Assembly (NCBI GenBank): GCA_964519985.1
Contig: CAZFMF010000011.1
Coordinates: forward strand, 1-64,000
Source: JAIEOG01 sp964519985
GTDB lineage: Bacteria > Bdellovibrionota > FAC87 > UBA2466
DNA length: 64,000 nt
Direction: 5' to 3'
Each line of letters begins with the position of its first letter. The first letter of the stretch is position 1. The notes beneath the pieces are model-generated. The model ran no database searches. It was not told where the DNA came from and saw nothing but the letters and a program-made list of their open reading frames with translations. The position numbers were made by a program, and so were the translations under genes. Positions 35,160 to 44,988 of the stretch are shown here, one piece after another.

Positions 35160-36008
35160 TTAGCTCCGATCGAGTTCGGCGAGAATCTCCAGTAGCGCCT
35201 TCCACTGATCATCGAATGACGGAGGGTCTTCTCCTAATTCTACACTCGGCCACGCGCCTCGCAGTATCGAAAGGTCAAATCTCTTGGCTTCCGACAAAAA
35301 ATATCTAGGCACTTCCGTATTCCTCCTCTCGAATGTCATTCGTATAGCGTTGAGCAGCGATGTTCTGTCCTGGCACCGTGCAAAGAGAAGCACGAGATCA
35401 TAAACATCGCGGGAGCGAGAGTTGGCCGATCCGCGTCGGTAGAGAGTCTGCAATTTTTCCGCAAACATGCTCTCCAGTGGATACACTCGCCACGACACCG
35501 ATTGACCCCGCCCCAGTATGGATTCCATAGTCTGCGACTTTGGCTTAGCTGGGAGCGCATCACCAAATCCAATATCCATCTGTATCCGAGATAGTTTTTT
35601 GACCTTACTGGCTGAAGGTTCTTCGCCGATCTGAAAGGCGACGCTGAAGCGAATTCCTTCGTAATCACCCTGGTGCTCCAGCGGTTCATTTTTCAGGTCA
35701 CCGTACCAAAGTCCATCATCCAAATTTTTTGAAAGTGCCGACTCCATCAGGGCCGGAATCTTTTGCGCTGATAGCTCGTGGGCGAGGGCGTCAACATCGC
35801 GGGTAAATCTGGGACTATCAATAAGCTTGAATAGAACAAACCCGCCTTTGAACACCAAGTGCTTGAAGAGAATGGGATGCGCTTCGATGCGGGCGATCGC
35901 CCGTTCAAGGGCAACAATGATTCTCAGCTCATTGATATCTCGAGAGGAATCCGCATCCGCAATTTTCTTGAGGGCGCTCATGACAGCCCGGCCCCTTTCC
36001 ACGTTCAT
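35160..36008 (-). CDS. AbiEii/AbiGii-family nucleotidyltransferase toxin
   Basis: This is the toxin of a type IV AbiE pair. The nucleotidyltransferase core shows FKGGFVLF (G55/G56) and FTRDVDAL (D71/D73), and VYPLESMFAEKLQTLYRRG...SRSRDVYDLVLLF is the family's second motif. AbiEii enzymes transfer nucleotides to tRNA (MenT-like) or bind GTP and halt growth, and can abort phage infection. At 282 aa the length is usual. Its ATG overlaps the antitoxin's stop by four bases, so the pair is co-translated. Confidence 0.92.
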   Translation of the reverse strand: MNVERGRAVMSALKKIADADSSRDINELRIIVALERAIARIEAHPILFKHLVFKGGFVLFKLIDSPRFTRDVDALAHELSAQKIPALMESALSKNLDDGLWYGDLKNEPLEHQGDYEGIRFSVAFQIGEEPSASKVKKLSRIQMDIGFGDALPAKPKSQTMESILGRGQSVSWRVYPLESMFAEKLQTLYRRGSANSRSRDVYDLVLLFARCQDRTSLLNAIRMTFERRNTEVPRYFLSEAKRFDLSILRGAWPSVELGEDPPSFDDQWKALLEILAELDRS

Positions 36009-36574
36009 GCGAGGGCCTCGAGATAGGGTTGGACTCGATGGTAGACGTCTAACTCTTTCGCTACATCGGCAATACGCCCGAGATTTACGGAGCCTTTGAT
36101 AGCTCTTCGTAAGGCTTCCATCGCGATATTAGTGCCGATCAGATTTCGGAACAGGATGGCATCTACCAGAGTGCGTTCGATAGAGGTTATCCAATACTGT
36201 TTCTTTTTTTCGATTCCAATCTTCCATTGAGGGTTTCGCGTTCGCAACAGTCGAATATTGCGATGCTGTGTGCGTTTGGCAGCTTCGACCATCAGCCAAA
36301 CTTTTTTCGGAATCGCGTCGGTTAAGTGGTAATGCGCTAACGCGGATACGAGGCACACGGCATTGGGACGCCCAATCTGCGCCGAGGCTGCGGCAAAGGA
36401 CTCTTCTTCCGAATAATCGGCGTCGCCTGTCTGATAGAGTCCTCGGCCGACCTTACGCAGCGTTCCGTCCGTCACCATCTTCTTGAGGCAATAGAAGGTA
36501 ATGCCAGCTTTTGCCGCTTCCTGGGTCGAAAATGGCCGGTTCTTGAAAGACCTTGGAATTTTTGCCTGGCCCAT
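36005..36574 (-). CDS. AbiEi-family antitoxin (transcriptional repressor)
   Basis: The protein is 189 aa with an N-terminal winged helix (FSTQEAAKAGITFYCLKKMVTDGTLRKVGRGLYQ) and the AbiEi C-terminal antitoxin region (IRLLRTRNPQ... and SIERTLVDAILFR). AbiEi-type proteins repress their own promoter and counteract the toxin without binding it tightly (type IV). The start is ATG 36574. An inverted repeat eight bases upstream is the likely operator. The gene is directly followed by the toxin. Confidence 0.92.
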   Translation of the reverse strand: MGQAKIPRSFKNRPFSTQEAAKAGITFYCLKKMVTDGTLRKVGRGLYQTGDADYSEEESFAAASAQIGRPNAVCLVSALAHYHLTDAIPKKVWLMVEAAKRTQHRNIRLLRTRNPQWKIGIEKKKQYWITSIERTLVDAILFRNLIGTNIAMEALRRAIKGSVNLGRIADVAKELDVYHRVQPYLEALA

Positions 36575-36581
36575 TTAAATA

Positions 36582-36611
36582 AAATGACACGATTTCAATT
36601 TTGTGTCAATT
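36582..36611. promoter_or_regulatory. Inverted-repeat operator of the AbiE operon
   Basis: AAATGACAC (36582-36590) and GTGTCAATT (36603-36611) form an inverted repeat with eight of nine pairs and a 12-base AT-rich spacer, immediately upstream of the AbiEi start. AbiEi proteins bind inverted repeats in this position, so this is the expected autorepression site. Confidence 0.65.
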
Positions 36612-36684
36612 TACATAATTTTTCAAGAGAGCGCCAAACCCCAATTGGCCTGTTATGAGACGGATCGGCGGGTGACCGGAGGGA

Positions 36685-37664
36685 CTAGTCCTCCAGTACC
36701 TCCGTCAGAGCCTTGGCCTTTTGCGCAATTGCGTTCTTGTGTTCCTGCGCCGTCAGCGCCCGCTCCAGCGCCGCCGTCGTTTCGTCGATTGCGGCAAACC
36801 GGGACGGGTCCTCGTTCGTATCGACCAGCGCGGTTTTGAGCCAATGCGCCAGATCCGCAAACTGCGTATCGACCGACTTCTTGGTCTGCTCCAAATCCTC
36901 GCCCGTCAAAACGCTTTTCGGGATCAGTTCGTGTAGCGACATGAGCTGTTTTTCATGGGTTTCCTCGTAGAGCCGCGAGACCTCCGGCGCAAACAGCTCC
37001 TGATTGTGCAATCGCCAGCACGTCAGATCCCGAATATCCGAGAGCAAACCGCTCAGCGCCACCGCCGTATCGTACCCCAGGTAGTGGAATGTACCGGGCG
37101 CAGAGGCCTTCACCTGCTCCTTCGACGACGTCAGCGCAAGTTTTAGCTCATCCTGAAACCCGACCTCGTGGCGACGGATTTCGGCCACGATCCAATCCTG
37201 CGCCAAAGTCGAAAGGGTGCCCGGGTTGAAAATCGCATCACCATCCACTTCAAAATACCGAGCCAAAACGGGAAATAGTTTCTTGTCCATTTCGGCCGGA
37301 TCCATCCGCGGCGGCTCATAGTAGCCAACGGATTTGCGCGGCCCGCGGTTGAAATCACTTGGATCTTCGGCATCGATGTAGAAATCACTCCGCAAATCGA
37401 ATCGAATTTTGGGGTGAGAGATGACGCTCGTCTTTACCGTTCCTTCAAAATCCGATGCACTCAGACGCAGAGCAAGACCGGGCTTGTAGTAAAAGATCCC
37501 ATTCTTTCGGGATCGCGTGTTCGAAAGCGTATCTTCGCTCCAGTGGGTATCCAGCTCAGTGGCATATTGGATGGGCCGCAGACCCGAGTTTTTTCGGATG
37601 AAACTCAGCAGCCGAAGTTCCGGGCCTCGCGTGGTGTCTCAAATTCGAAGGGTTTGCGTCTCAA
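36685..37664 (-). pseudogene. Gene of unknown function with probable 5' frameshift
   Basis: The open frame ending at 36685 codes for a plausible cytoplasmic protein (for example FHYLGYDTAVALSGLLSDI, SRLYEETHEKQLMSLHELI) and stays coding-like far upstream of its first start-type codon, a TTG at 37395. It continues through GIFYYKPGLALRLSASDFEG and RLLSFIRKNSGLRPIQYATE up to a TGA at 37639-37641. A TTG at 37664 with GAAGGAAG eight bases upstream opens another frame (RRKPFEFETPR), which runs to about 37625, so a single-base shift there would join the two. I do not recognise the family. It might instead be intact with an unusual start. Confidence 0.55.
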
Positions 37665-37787
37665 CCAAGAGACTTCCTTCAAAGGTGAGAAACGACTAGC
37701 CGATGAGTCCGCTACGAACGCTGTCCCACAGGCTATTGAATCCCAAGGGTTCTTGCCGTCTATACAAAAATAAGACATACCCAACGC

Positions 37788-38003
37788 ATGGGAACAACGA
37801 GGAGGAAGGCTGGGCGTCCGAAGCGCGTTCTTCCCATGAAAATGGTTGGAATTCGACTTCAAGAATCTCTCATTGAGAGACTTAGAAGACTCGCATCTCA
37901 GGAAGGCCTCCCGTACCAAACTTACCTCCGAAAAGTAGTCTGGGATCACGCTTTTAAGCGCGAAACTTTGATCGGCGAAACGGGCAATGGAACAAAGGCC
38001 TAA
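37788..38003 (+). CDS. Small ribbon-helix-helix-like protein (CopG/BrnA antitoxin type)
   Basis: This 71-residue basic protein has GIRLQESLIERLRRLASQEGLPYQTYLRKVVWDH, the pattern of BrnA/CopG-type ribbon-helix-helix antitoxins ('l.~lA.~.G.pYqtlir..l'). Such proteins are DNA-binding regulators. No toxin gene is adjacent. Its last 17 bases overlap the start of the large kinase gene, so it is probably the first gene of the signalling operon and may be its regulator. The start has no good Shine-Dalgarno sequence. Confidence 0.75.
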   Translation: MGTTRRKAGRPKRVLPMKMVGIRLQESLIERLRRLASQEGLPYQTYLRKVVWDHAFKRETLIGETGNGTKA

Positions 38004-41000
38004 CCGCAATAAGCCAAGCACTAGCCCTGGCGAAAGACTCCTTTACTGGCATCTGGGAAAATATCCAAAAGCAGTCCAGTGGGCTGTCCCGTCGCTTCTT
38101 GTCATAGGAGCCCTTGTTACCCAGCATTTTCTCCGACCGGTAATTGGAGAGCGCAGTTTTCTTCTCCTCTATCCGACCGTCTTTTTTAGCGCTTTGATCA
38201 GCGGCAGCCTCGGGCCTGGCGTTCTTGCAAGTTTCATTGCGACCATCGGCGCTTGGTACTTCTTTGTTCCCACTATTTACTCGTTCACTATCACCCGGGT
38301 GGGCGATTTATTTGGCCTCGTCACGTTTGCATTCACCGGACTTAGCTTCAGTCTGATTAGCGGAAAGCTTCGTTCCATTCAAGGCGCGGAAAGTGAAGTT
38401 GCACAGCTCAGTGCCATCATTACCTCGAGCGATGATGCTATTATCAGTAAGACTCTGAATGGAACGATTCTGACCTGGAATCCGGGAGCAGAAAAAATAT
38501 TCGGGTACTCTGCAGATGAGATGCAAGGGAAAAGCATCTTCTCAATTATCCCTGCAGATAAGCATGAAGAAGAGCGCAGAATATTGGATAGGCTGTCGCG
38601 AGGAAGCAGTCTCGTGCAATACGAGACCACTCGGATTCGAAAAGACGGCACGCTGGTCGAAATCGCTTCCACGATTTCTCCGATCAAAGACGAGAAAGGG
38701 AACGTCATTGGTGCCTGCAAAATCGGCAGGGACGTCACGGAAAAAAAAGCAACCGAAAGAAATATTCAGGAGCTTCTGAATACCACCTCCGTGATCAACG
38801 AGGTCTACGCAAGAATGCGCGGAGAACCAACTACCAAGGAGCTCGCCGAAAATGTCCTCACCTACCTGGCCCATTCCCTAAAGGCTCATGTCGGGGCGTT
38901 TTATCGAGTAAATGAAGAGCGCCTGATACGCCTGGCTGGATTTGCCCTTCCCCATGAAACGAATATTCCATTTCCAGAAATGTTTCACAGGGGGCAAGGG
39001 CTTCTTGGACAGGCAGTAAAATCCGGGGAGCCCTTTATCCTTGCGACGATCCCTGAGAATTACCTCACCATCCGATCCGCACTCGGAGAAACAAAGCCAG
39101 CCTCTTTGCTATTCGTCCCCATTCAGCACGAAGGGAAGGTAATCGCGGCAATTGAGTTTGGGACGCTTAGTGGGTTCGCGGAAGAGCATCGGGTTCTTGT
39201 CAAGAATATCTCGGAGATTATCGGGGTTGGGCTTTTCTCGGCCGACACCCGGGAACAGCTAAAGCAGCTTTTAGAGGAAACGCGCGCTCAGCAAGATGAA
39301 CTTCAGGCATCGAACGAGGAATTGGAAAATACAACCAACGAGCTACAAACCCAGCAAGAGGAACTAAAGCAGGCCAACGAAGAGCTGCAAGAGCAGAGGA
39401 CGGCTCTCGAGGAACAAAAGGAATCTCTGGAGAAAACAAATCGCAAAGCGGAGGAAGCCCGCTCTGAGGTGCAACGAAAGGCCGAAGCTCTGGAGACGGC
39501 CGGCAAATACAAATCTGAGTTTCTCGCAAATATGTCGCATGAGCTCAGGACCCCATTAAACAGCATTCTCCTTCTTTCCAAAGCCATGTCCGAAAATTTG
39601 GAAGGGAATTTGAATTCCAATCAATTGGAATCAGCGCACACCATTCACTCTTCCGGAACGGATCTACTGAACCTGATTAACGATATCTTAGACCTTTCCA
39701 AGGTCGAAGCGGGTAAGCTTGAAATCAGAATTTCGGACGTCGAAATCTCGGAGCTGGTCGTGGCCCTCAAGAACCAATTCCGTGCCCAGATGGAGGCTAA
39801 GGATCTTTCCTTCGAGATCGAAATCGCCGAGCTCTGTCCCGAAGAAATTACTACGGATCGATTGCGGCTCGAGCAGATCCTGAAGAATTTTCTTTCTAAC
39901 GCAATTAAGTTCACGGAAAAAGGCTTCGTCAAAGTCATTTTCCATGCGGTTCCTCATGACAATTCCTCAATTGCTATCACGGTCAAAGATACCGGAATCG
40001 GCATTCCGGAAGCACAAAGATCGCTCATTTTTGAAGCTTTCGAACAAGGCGACAACTCAATCAGTCGAAGATATGGAGGTACGGGATTGGGGTTGACGAT
40101 CGCAAGGGAGCTCGGCGGTCTCCTGGGCGGAGAAATACAAGTCCATAGCGAGGAAGGCAAAGGGAGTGAGTTTACGCTCGTACTCCCCATTCACTTCGAT
40201 GAAGGCAGGACCGTGACCGCCATTAGTTCGCGGGCGCCTTCTGTGGACGTGACGCCTAGTGAACCCGCTCCCGCTGCCAAGGTTCGCAAAAATGGTTCGG
40301 AACGAGTGGATGATCGACGAAAGATTGATAAGGGTGACCGAGTCCTCCTTATCATTGAGGACGATCCTCATTTTGCCAAGATTCTCCTGGGACTTTGTCG
40401 AGGTCGCGGATTTAAATGCTTGCTCGCCACGAATGGTGAAGCGGGACTAACCGATGCCGATGAGTTCCAACCCGATGCTATCATTTTGGATTTGAGACTT
40501 CCCGCCATGAGCGGGATGACGGTTCTGGGAAGGCTTAAGAAAAATCTTCGGACCAGGCATATCCCAGTACATGTTATGTCGGTCGAAGAGAAACGTAACG
40601 AGGTCCTCCAAATGGGAGCCGTGGGGTTTCTTTCAAAACCCGCCGATAAAGAACGACTCGAGGACGCTCTAAAGCGTATCGAAACAACGATTAGCACCAA
40701 AGCGAGGAGTGTTCTTGTCGTCGAAGATCGTAAAGTTGAGCGAGAGGCCATTCTCAAGCTTATCGGTAACGGAGACGTCACTTCCGTCGGTGCCGAGACT
40801 GGAGAAGAAGCGCTTCAATTACTCAGGACCAGAGTCTTCGACTGCATGATTCTCGATATAAAGCTCCCCGATTTTTCGGGGTTCGATCTATTGGATAAAA
40901 TGGAGAAGGACGAGACTCTTTCTCGGCCCGCCGTCATCATCTATACGGGACGAGATCTCACCAAAGATGAAATTGTGCGCTTAAATAAGTTTTCACAGAC

Positions 41001-41511
41001 CATTATTATAAAGGGCGTGAAATCAGAAGATCGCCTCTTCGACGAAGTCGCTCTCTTCCTTCATCGTGTCGTAGCGGACCTGCCCGAATCGAAACAGCGT
41101 ACCTTAGAACGTGTTCGACACCGCGAAGGGCTCTTCGAGGGAAAGAAAATATTGGTAGTCGATGATGACATGCGAAATGTCTTTGCGCTCCGAAGCCTTC
41201 TGCAAGGCAGAGGCTTTGAAATCTTTGCCGCTAAGACGGGTAAGGAAGCGCTGCGACACCTGGACGAACACTCGGACGTCGATATTGTCCTCATGGATAT
41301 CATGATGCCCGAAATGGACGGTTTTGAGGCCATGCGAAAAATAAGGGCCCAGGAAAAATTCATGAAACTCCCGATTATTGCCCTCACCGCGAAGGCAATG
41401 GTTGGAGACCGGGATAAATGCTTAGAGGCGGGAGCCAATGACTATCTCTCGAAGCCCATCGACGGCGAAAGTTTGCTCTCTTTGTTAAGAGTTTGGTTAA
41501 CCAGAGCGTAA
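37987..41511 (+). CDS. Membrane hybrid histidine kinase (DUF4118-PAS-GAF-HK-REC-REC-REC)
   Basis: The product is 1174 aa with, in order: an N-terminal region of four membrane helices of the DUF4118/KdpD type (about 30-130), PAS (about 137-255), GAF (about 280-420), a long coiled coil (about 420-505), HisKA with H518 in FLANMSHELRTPLNS, HATPase (DTGIGIP, GTGLGLTIA), and three receivers (about 780-895, 905-1020, 1050-1172). The first and third have clear acceptors (ILDLRLP, LMDIMMPEMDG); the second has ILDIKLPDFSG. Three receivers behind one kinase, with CheR and CheB genes next, is a chemosensory-like layout without the usual CheA, CheW or MCP. Confidence 0.93.
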   Translation: MEQRPNRNKPSTSPGERLLYWHLGKYPKAVQWAVPSLLVIGALVTQHFLRPVIGERSFLLLYPTVFFSALISGSLGPGVLASFIATIGAWYFFVPTIYSFTITRVGDLFGLVTFAFTGLSFSLISGKLRSIQGAESEVAQLSAIITSSDDAIISKTLNGTILTWNPGAEKIFGYSADEMQGKSIFSIIPADKHEEERRILDRLSRGSSLVQYETTRIRKDGTLVEIASTISPIKDEKGNVIGACKIGRDVTEKKATERNIQELLNTTSVINEVYARMRGEPTTKELAENVLTYLAHSLKAHVGAFYRVNEERLIRLAGFALPHETNIPFPEMFHRGQGLLGQAVKSGEPFILATIPENYLTIRSALGETKPASLLFVPIQHEGKVIAAIEFGTLSGFAEEHRVLVKNISEIIGVGLFSADTREQLKQLLEETRAQQDELQASNEELENTTNELQTQQEELKQANEELQEQRTALEEQKESLEKTNRKAEEARSEVQRKAEALETAGKYKSEFLANMSHELRTPLNSILLLSKAMSENLEGNLNSNQLESAHTIHSSGTDLLNLINDILDLSKVEAGKLEIRISDVEISELVVALKNQFRAQMEAKDLSFEIEIAELCPEEITTDRLRLEQILKNFLSNAIKFTEKGFVKVIFHAVPHDNSSIAITVKDTGIGIPEAQRSLIFEAFEQGDNSISRRYGGTGLGLTIARELGGLLGGEIQVHSEEGKGSEFTLVLPIHFDEGRTVTAISSRAPSVDVTPSEPAPAAKVRKNGSERVDDRRKIDKGDRVLLIIEDDPHFAKILLGLCRGRGFKCLLATNGEAGLTDADEFQPDAIILDLRLPAMSGMTVLGRLKKNLRTRHIPVHVMSVEEKRNEVLQMGAVGFLSKPADKERLEDALKRIETTISTKARSVLVVEDRKVEREAILKLIGNGDVTSVGAETGEEALQLLRTRVFDCMILDIKLPDFSGFDLLDKMEKDETLSRPAVIIYTGRDLTKDEIVRLNKFSQTIIIKGVKSEDRLFDEVALFLHRVVADLPESKQRTLERVRHREGLFEGKKILVVDDDMRNVFALRSLLQGRGFEIFAAKTGKEALRHLDEHSDVDIVLMDIMMPEMDGFEAMRKIRAQEKFMKLPIIALTAKAMVGDRDKCLEAGANDYLSKPIDGESLLSLLRVWLTRA

Positions 41512-41516
41512 ACTCC

Positions 41517-42356
41517 ATGAGCTTAAAAGCCATTCAAGCGACGGATTACGAAAACCTTGAAATGAAACTTCTGATTGATGCCGTATACCAAAAGTACGGC
41601 TATGACTTTCGCAACTACGCGCACGCGAGCTTTAAGCGAAGGCTCGTAAAGGCCCGAATCAAACATGACTGCAAGAATATTGCGGAGATTCTTTACCGAA
41701 CGTTAACCGAACCCGATTTTTTTTCCGTTCTTATTAACGATCTCACCGTCACCGTAACTGAGTTATTTCGAGATCCTTCCGTTTACCGTGCCGTCCGGGA
41801 AGAGATTGTGCCACATTTAAAAACCTATCCCGAGATAAAGGTTTGGTGCGCAGGCTGCGCTGCGGGGGAAGAGGTTTTCTCATTAGCCATTCTTCTTGAA
41901 GAAGAAGGACTGTACAACCACTCGATCCTCTACGGAACCGATATCAATCCTTTGGCTTTGGAGTGTGCTCGTGACGGGATTGTATCGCTCGCCAAGATTA
42001 AAGACGGCACGAAGAACTATTTTGAAGCGGGCGGTAAGCAATCTCTCACTAGTTATTACACAGCGGAATACGATGCGGCTCTTCTAAGATCCGAATTAAG
42101 AGAAAACCTTGTCTTCTCCGATCATAATTTGGCTACGGATGGGGTTTTTGGAGAAATGCAGCTGATCTTCTGCAGAAACACGCTCATCTACTTCAATCGA
42201 GATCTTCAGGACCGGGCGATCGGCTTGTTTCGAGAAAGTCTTTGCCCGGGTGGTTTCCTGTGTTTGGGAGCGAAAGAGAGCCTGAGCCTATCGAAGTATA
42301 GACGGGACTTTGAGGAAATTGGGCCTTCAAAAAAAATTTATCGAAAGAAATGGTGA
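41517..42356 (+). CDS. CheR-type protein methyltransferase
   Basis: The CheR N-terminal helices (LLIDAVYQKYGYDFRNYAHASFKRRL) are followed by the SAM-binding domain with VWCAGCAAGEEVFSLAILL and ILYGTDINPLALECA, and QLIFCRNTLIYFN. CheR methylates glutamates of chemoreceptors; here no receptor is encoded nearby, so the target is likely one of the operon's kinases. ATG 41517 lies five bases after the kinase stop; the frame is open back to a TTG at 41493. Confidence 0.92.
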   Translation: MSLKAIQATDYENLEMKLLIDAVYQKYGYDFRNYAHASFKRRLVKARIKHDCKNIAEILYRTLTEPDFFSVLINDLTVTVTELFRDPSVYRAVREEIVPHLKTYPEIKVWCAGCAAGEEVFSLAILLEEEGLYNHSILYGTDINPLALECARDGIVSLAKIKDGTKNYFEAGGKQSLTSYYTAEYDAALLRSELRENLVFSDHNLATDGVFGEMQLIFCRNTLIYFNRDLQDRAIGLFRESLCPGGFLCLGAKESLSLSKYRRDFEEIGPSKKIYRKKW

Positions 42357-42360
42357 TTCC

Positions 42361-42951
42361 ATGGGGGAGAAAAATTACCAGGCAATCACTGTCGGCACTT
42401 CTCTCGGTGGCTTTCGTGCTTTGGAAGTCATTCTGCTGGGACTGCCGCGCGGATTTGGGGTTCCTATCCTTATCGTCCAGCACTTAGATCCAAATTCCGA
42501 CGGATTAGTTCCTTCGCTCCTGTCCGAAAAATGCGCTATTCGGATCAAGGAAGCGGATGACAAAGAGGCGATTGAGTCAGGAACTGTCTACGTTGCTCCG
42601 CCCAATTACCACCTTCTGGTTGAGCCCGATAGGACGCTATCGCTTTCCATCGATGAAAAGGAAAACTATTCTAGACCCTCCATTGACGTTCTCTTTGAAT
42701 CCGCCGCGGAGGCCTATAAGGGGTCCCTAATCGGGATTGTCCTGACCGGCGCCAGTCACGACGGCGCCCGGGGGCTCGAGAAAATTAAGGCGATGGGAGG
42801 ACTCACGATCGTTCAGGATCCGGAAACCGCCGAAAGCAGGATTATGCCGGTAGCCGCGATTCGACAGGCAAAGGCAGACTATATTCTGCCGCTACCAGAA
42901 ATCACGGATTTCATAGTGCGTTGTTGTGAGGGAGAGGGAACAATCGTATGA
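42361..42951 (+). CDS. CheB methylesterase domain without receiver
   Basis: The 196-residue protein contains only the CheB effector domain: catalytic S14 in VGTSLGG, H41 in LIVQHLDP and D134 in TGASHDGARGL. It would remove methyl groups placed by the CheR next to it, or deamidate glutamine. The usual N-terminal receiver is missing, so control must come from partner proteins. ATG 42361 lies just after the CheR stop. The stop overlaps the next gene's ATG by four bases. Confidence 0.92.
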   Translation: MGEKNYQAITVGTSLGGFRALEVILLGLPRGFGVPILIVQHLDPNSDGLVPSLLSEKCAIRIKEADDKEAIESGTVYVAPPNYHLLVEPDRTLSLSIDEKENYSRPSIDVLFESAAEAYKGSLIGIVLTGASHDGARGLEKIKAMGGLTIVQDPETAESRIMPVAAIRQAKADYILPLPEITDFIVRCCEGEGTIV

Positions 42952-44525
42952 AAGAGATCGTCAACGTTCTTGCTGTAGATGACAAGCCATCAAATCTTCT
43001 GGCTCTCGAAAACACTCTTCAAGGACATAAAATCAATTTTGTTAAAGCTGGCACCGGTAATGAAGCTTTAGCCAGGCTCTTAGAAATGGAGTTCGCGTGT
43101 GTTTTGCTTGATGTAAAGCTCCCCGATATCGACGGATTTGAACTTGCCCGAATTATTCGCGGCGACGAGAAGACAAAATATCTCCCGATAATTTTCGTAA
43201 GTGGCCATCGGATTGGGCAAGATGACATTTTCACGGGCTACGAGATCGGAGCCTTTGACTACCTCCTCAAGCCGATCGACCCCACGATCGTCAGGAGCAA
43301 GGTAAATATATTTGCCGAGATGTATCGAAAAGAGACCGAGCGTAAACTCACACAACGAGCTCTCGAGGCAAGTGAAAAACACACACGCATGATTATCGAG
43401 AACGCTACCGATGCTTTTGTGGCGATTGATGCCCAAGGAGTCATAACCGCCTGGAACCAATCCGCGGAACTTACATTCGGTTGGAGTAAGGACGAGATTG
43501 TTGGAAAACCGGTGGCCGAAACACTCATCCCCTCGCGCTATCGACCCGCCCACCAGAAAGGATTGGATCATTACTTCAAGACGGGAGAGGGTGCGGTCTT
43601 GAATAAACGTCTCGAGCTCTCGGCTCTGCACAAGGACGGCAGGGAGTTTCCCATTGAAATTTCCATCTCGGACGCTGCGGTAAAAGATGGAATCGCGTTC
43701 TTTGCCTTCATTCATGACATCTCGGAGCGCAAACGTGCCGAAAATGCAATCCGCAAAGCAAAAGAAGATCTGGAAGGACGCGTAAAAGAGAGAACAATGG
43801 AACTAACGCTGCAAACGGAGGAGCTGAAGCGATCCAACGAAGAGTTGGCAAGATTCGCCTATATCTCTTCTCACGACCTCAAAGAGCCCCTCCGGATGAT
43901 TTCGATGTATACCCAGATCCTGGAGGCAAGACATGCCGGACAGCTGAGTCAGGAGGCCAGGGACTGTATGGATATCGTAGTCGAGGGAGCTTCGAGAATG
44001 CGCACCCTCATTGACGATCTTCTTACGTATGCCCGGGTGGGACGAGGAGAAGAGAATTTTATAATGGTCGATACGAGCAAGGTCGTGGATAAGGTTATTG
44101 GCAATCTCAAGGCGTTAACCACCGAGACTGGCGCCGAGATCGATTGCGGGCGACTTCCGTCACTTGAAGCTCAAGAGGCTCAGATTACCCAGGTGTTTCA
44201 AAACCTGATCAGTAACGCGATTAAGTTTCGTGGGGCGGCGGCGCCCAAGATCAAGATCGAAGCCAAGGAAGTGGATGGATTTTATCAATTTTCAGTTCGA
44301 GACTTCGGTATCGGAATTCGTCCGGAATACCACGCCAAGTTGTTTAAGATTTTCCAAAGGCTCCATACCAAGGAAAAGTATCCAGGAACCGGGATCGGTC
44401 TCTCCGTGTGCAAAAAGATAGTTGAGATTCACGGAGGCAAGATTTGGGTGGAGTCCGAAGAAGAAAAAGGGGCGACGTTTCATTTTACACTCCCCAAGAC
44501 ACAACCGACGGGAGTTAGACTTTAG
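42948..44525 (+). CDS. Sensor histidine kinase (REC-PAS-HK)
   Basis: The 525-residue soluble protein has a receiver (about 5-125, D55 in LLDVKLPDIDG), a PAS domain (about 140-265, ENATDAFVAIDAQG), a short coiled coil and a kinase core with the SHDLKEP-type H-box (H309) plus an ATP-binding domain (DFGIGI, GTGIGLSVC). It overlaps the CheB gene by four bases and precedes the receiver gene. The N-terminal receiver would let the triple-receiver kinase upstream control it. Confidence 0.93.
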   Translation: MKEIVNVLAVDDKPSNLLALENTLQGHKINFVKAGTGNEALARLLEMEFACVLLDVKLPDIDGFELARIIRGDEKTKYLPIIFVSGHRIGQDDIFTGYEIGAFDYLLKPIDPTIVRSKVNIFAEMYRKETERKLTQRALEASEKHTRMIIENATDAFVAIDAQGVITAWNQSAELTFGWSKDEIVGKPVAETLIPSRYRPAHQKGLDHYFKTGEGAVLNKRLELSALHKDGREFPIEISISDAAVKDGIAFFAFIHDISERKRAENAIRKAKEDLEGRVKERTMELTLQTEELKRSNEELARFAYISSHDLKEPLRMISMYTQILEARHAGQLSQEARDCMDIVVEGASRMRTLIDDLLTYARVGRGEENFIMVDTSKVVDKVIGNLKALTTETGAEIDCGRLPSLEAQEAQITQVFQNLISNAIKFRGAAAPKIKIEAKEVDGFYQFSVRDFGIGIRPEYHAKLFKIFQRLHTKEKYPGTGIGLSVCKKIVEIHGGKIWVESEEEKGATFHFTLPKTQPTGVRL

Positions 44526-44532
44526 GCGGCTT

Positions 44533-44988
44533 ATGAAGGTCAGCAACGAAATATTGGTCGTCGACGATAATAATGCGGATGTGAAGATCCTAAGAGACTT
44601 CTGGCCGGCGGAACTGGGAGCCTACCATTTCGTCGTAGCGGAAGACGGTGAGCAGGCACTTAACTACATTCACAAACGAGGAAGGTATTCGGGACGAACA
44701 GCACCCTGCATCGTGTTCTTGGATCTTAACCTACCGAGAAAAAGCGGCACCGAAGTCCTGACCGAGATCAAAAAGCACCCCGAGTTCAAAAACGTCACCG
44801 TTATCGTCTTATCGGGTTCGGATGATCCAAGAGACAAAGCGCAGTGTCTCGCGCTGGGGGCCGAGCGGTTCTTCACCAAACCAAGTAATTTGGAAGGTCT
44901 CGGGGCCTTTTTTTCCGTAATGAAATCTTATCTCCGCAAGGATTGTGGAAACGAATCTGCGGGTGAGATAGGAGGAGACAAGGAATGA
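44533..44988 (+). CDS. Single-domain response regulator (Rcp1-like)
   Basis: The 151-residue protein is one receiver: ILVVDDNNADVKILRD (acidic pair), D64 in IVFLDLNLPRKSGTEVL, and TKPSN with the conserved Lys. The longer loop after alpha-2 (IHKRGRYSGRTAPC) is typical of the Rcp1 class, which pairs with SHDL-type phytochrome-like kinases like those on both sides of it. No output domain is present; it probably shuttles phosphate between the kinases. Start is ATG 44533. The stop overlaps the next ATG. Confidence 0.92.
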   Translation: MKVSNEILVVDDNNADVKILRDFWPAELGAYHFVVAEDGEQALNYIHKRGRYSGRTAPCIVFLDLNLPRKSGTEVLTEIKKHPEFKNVTVIVLSGSDDPRDKAQCLALGAERFFTKPSNLEGLGAFFSVMKSYLRKDCGNESAGEIGGDKE

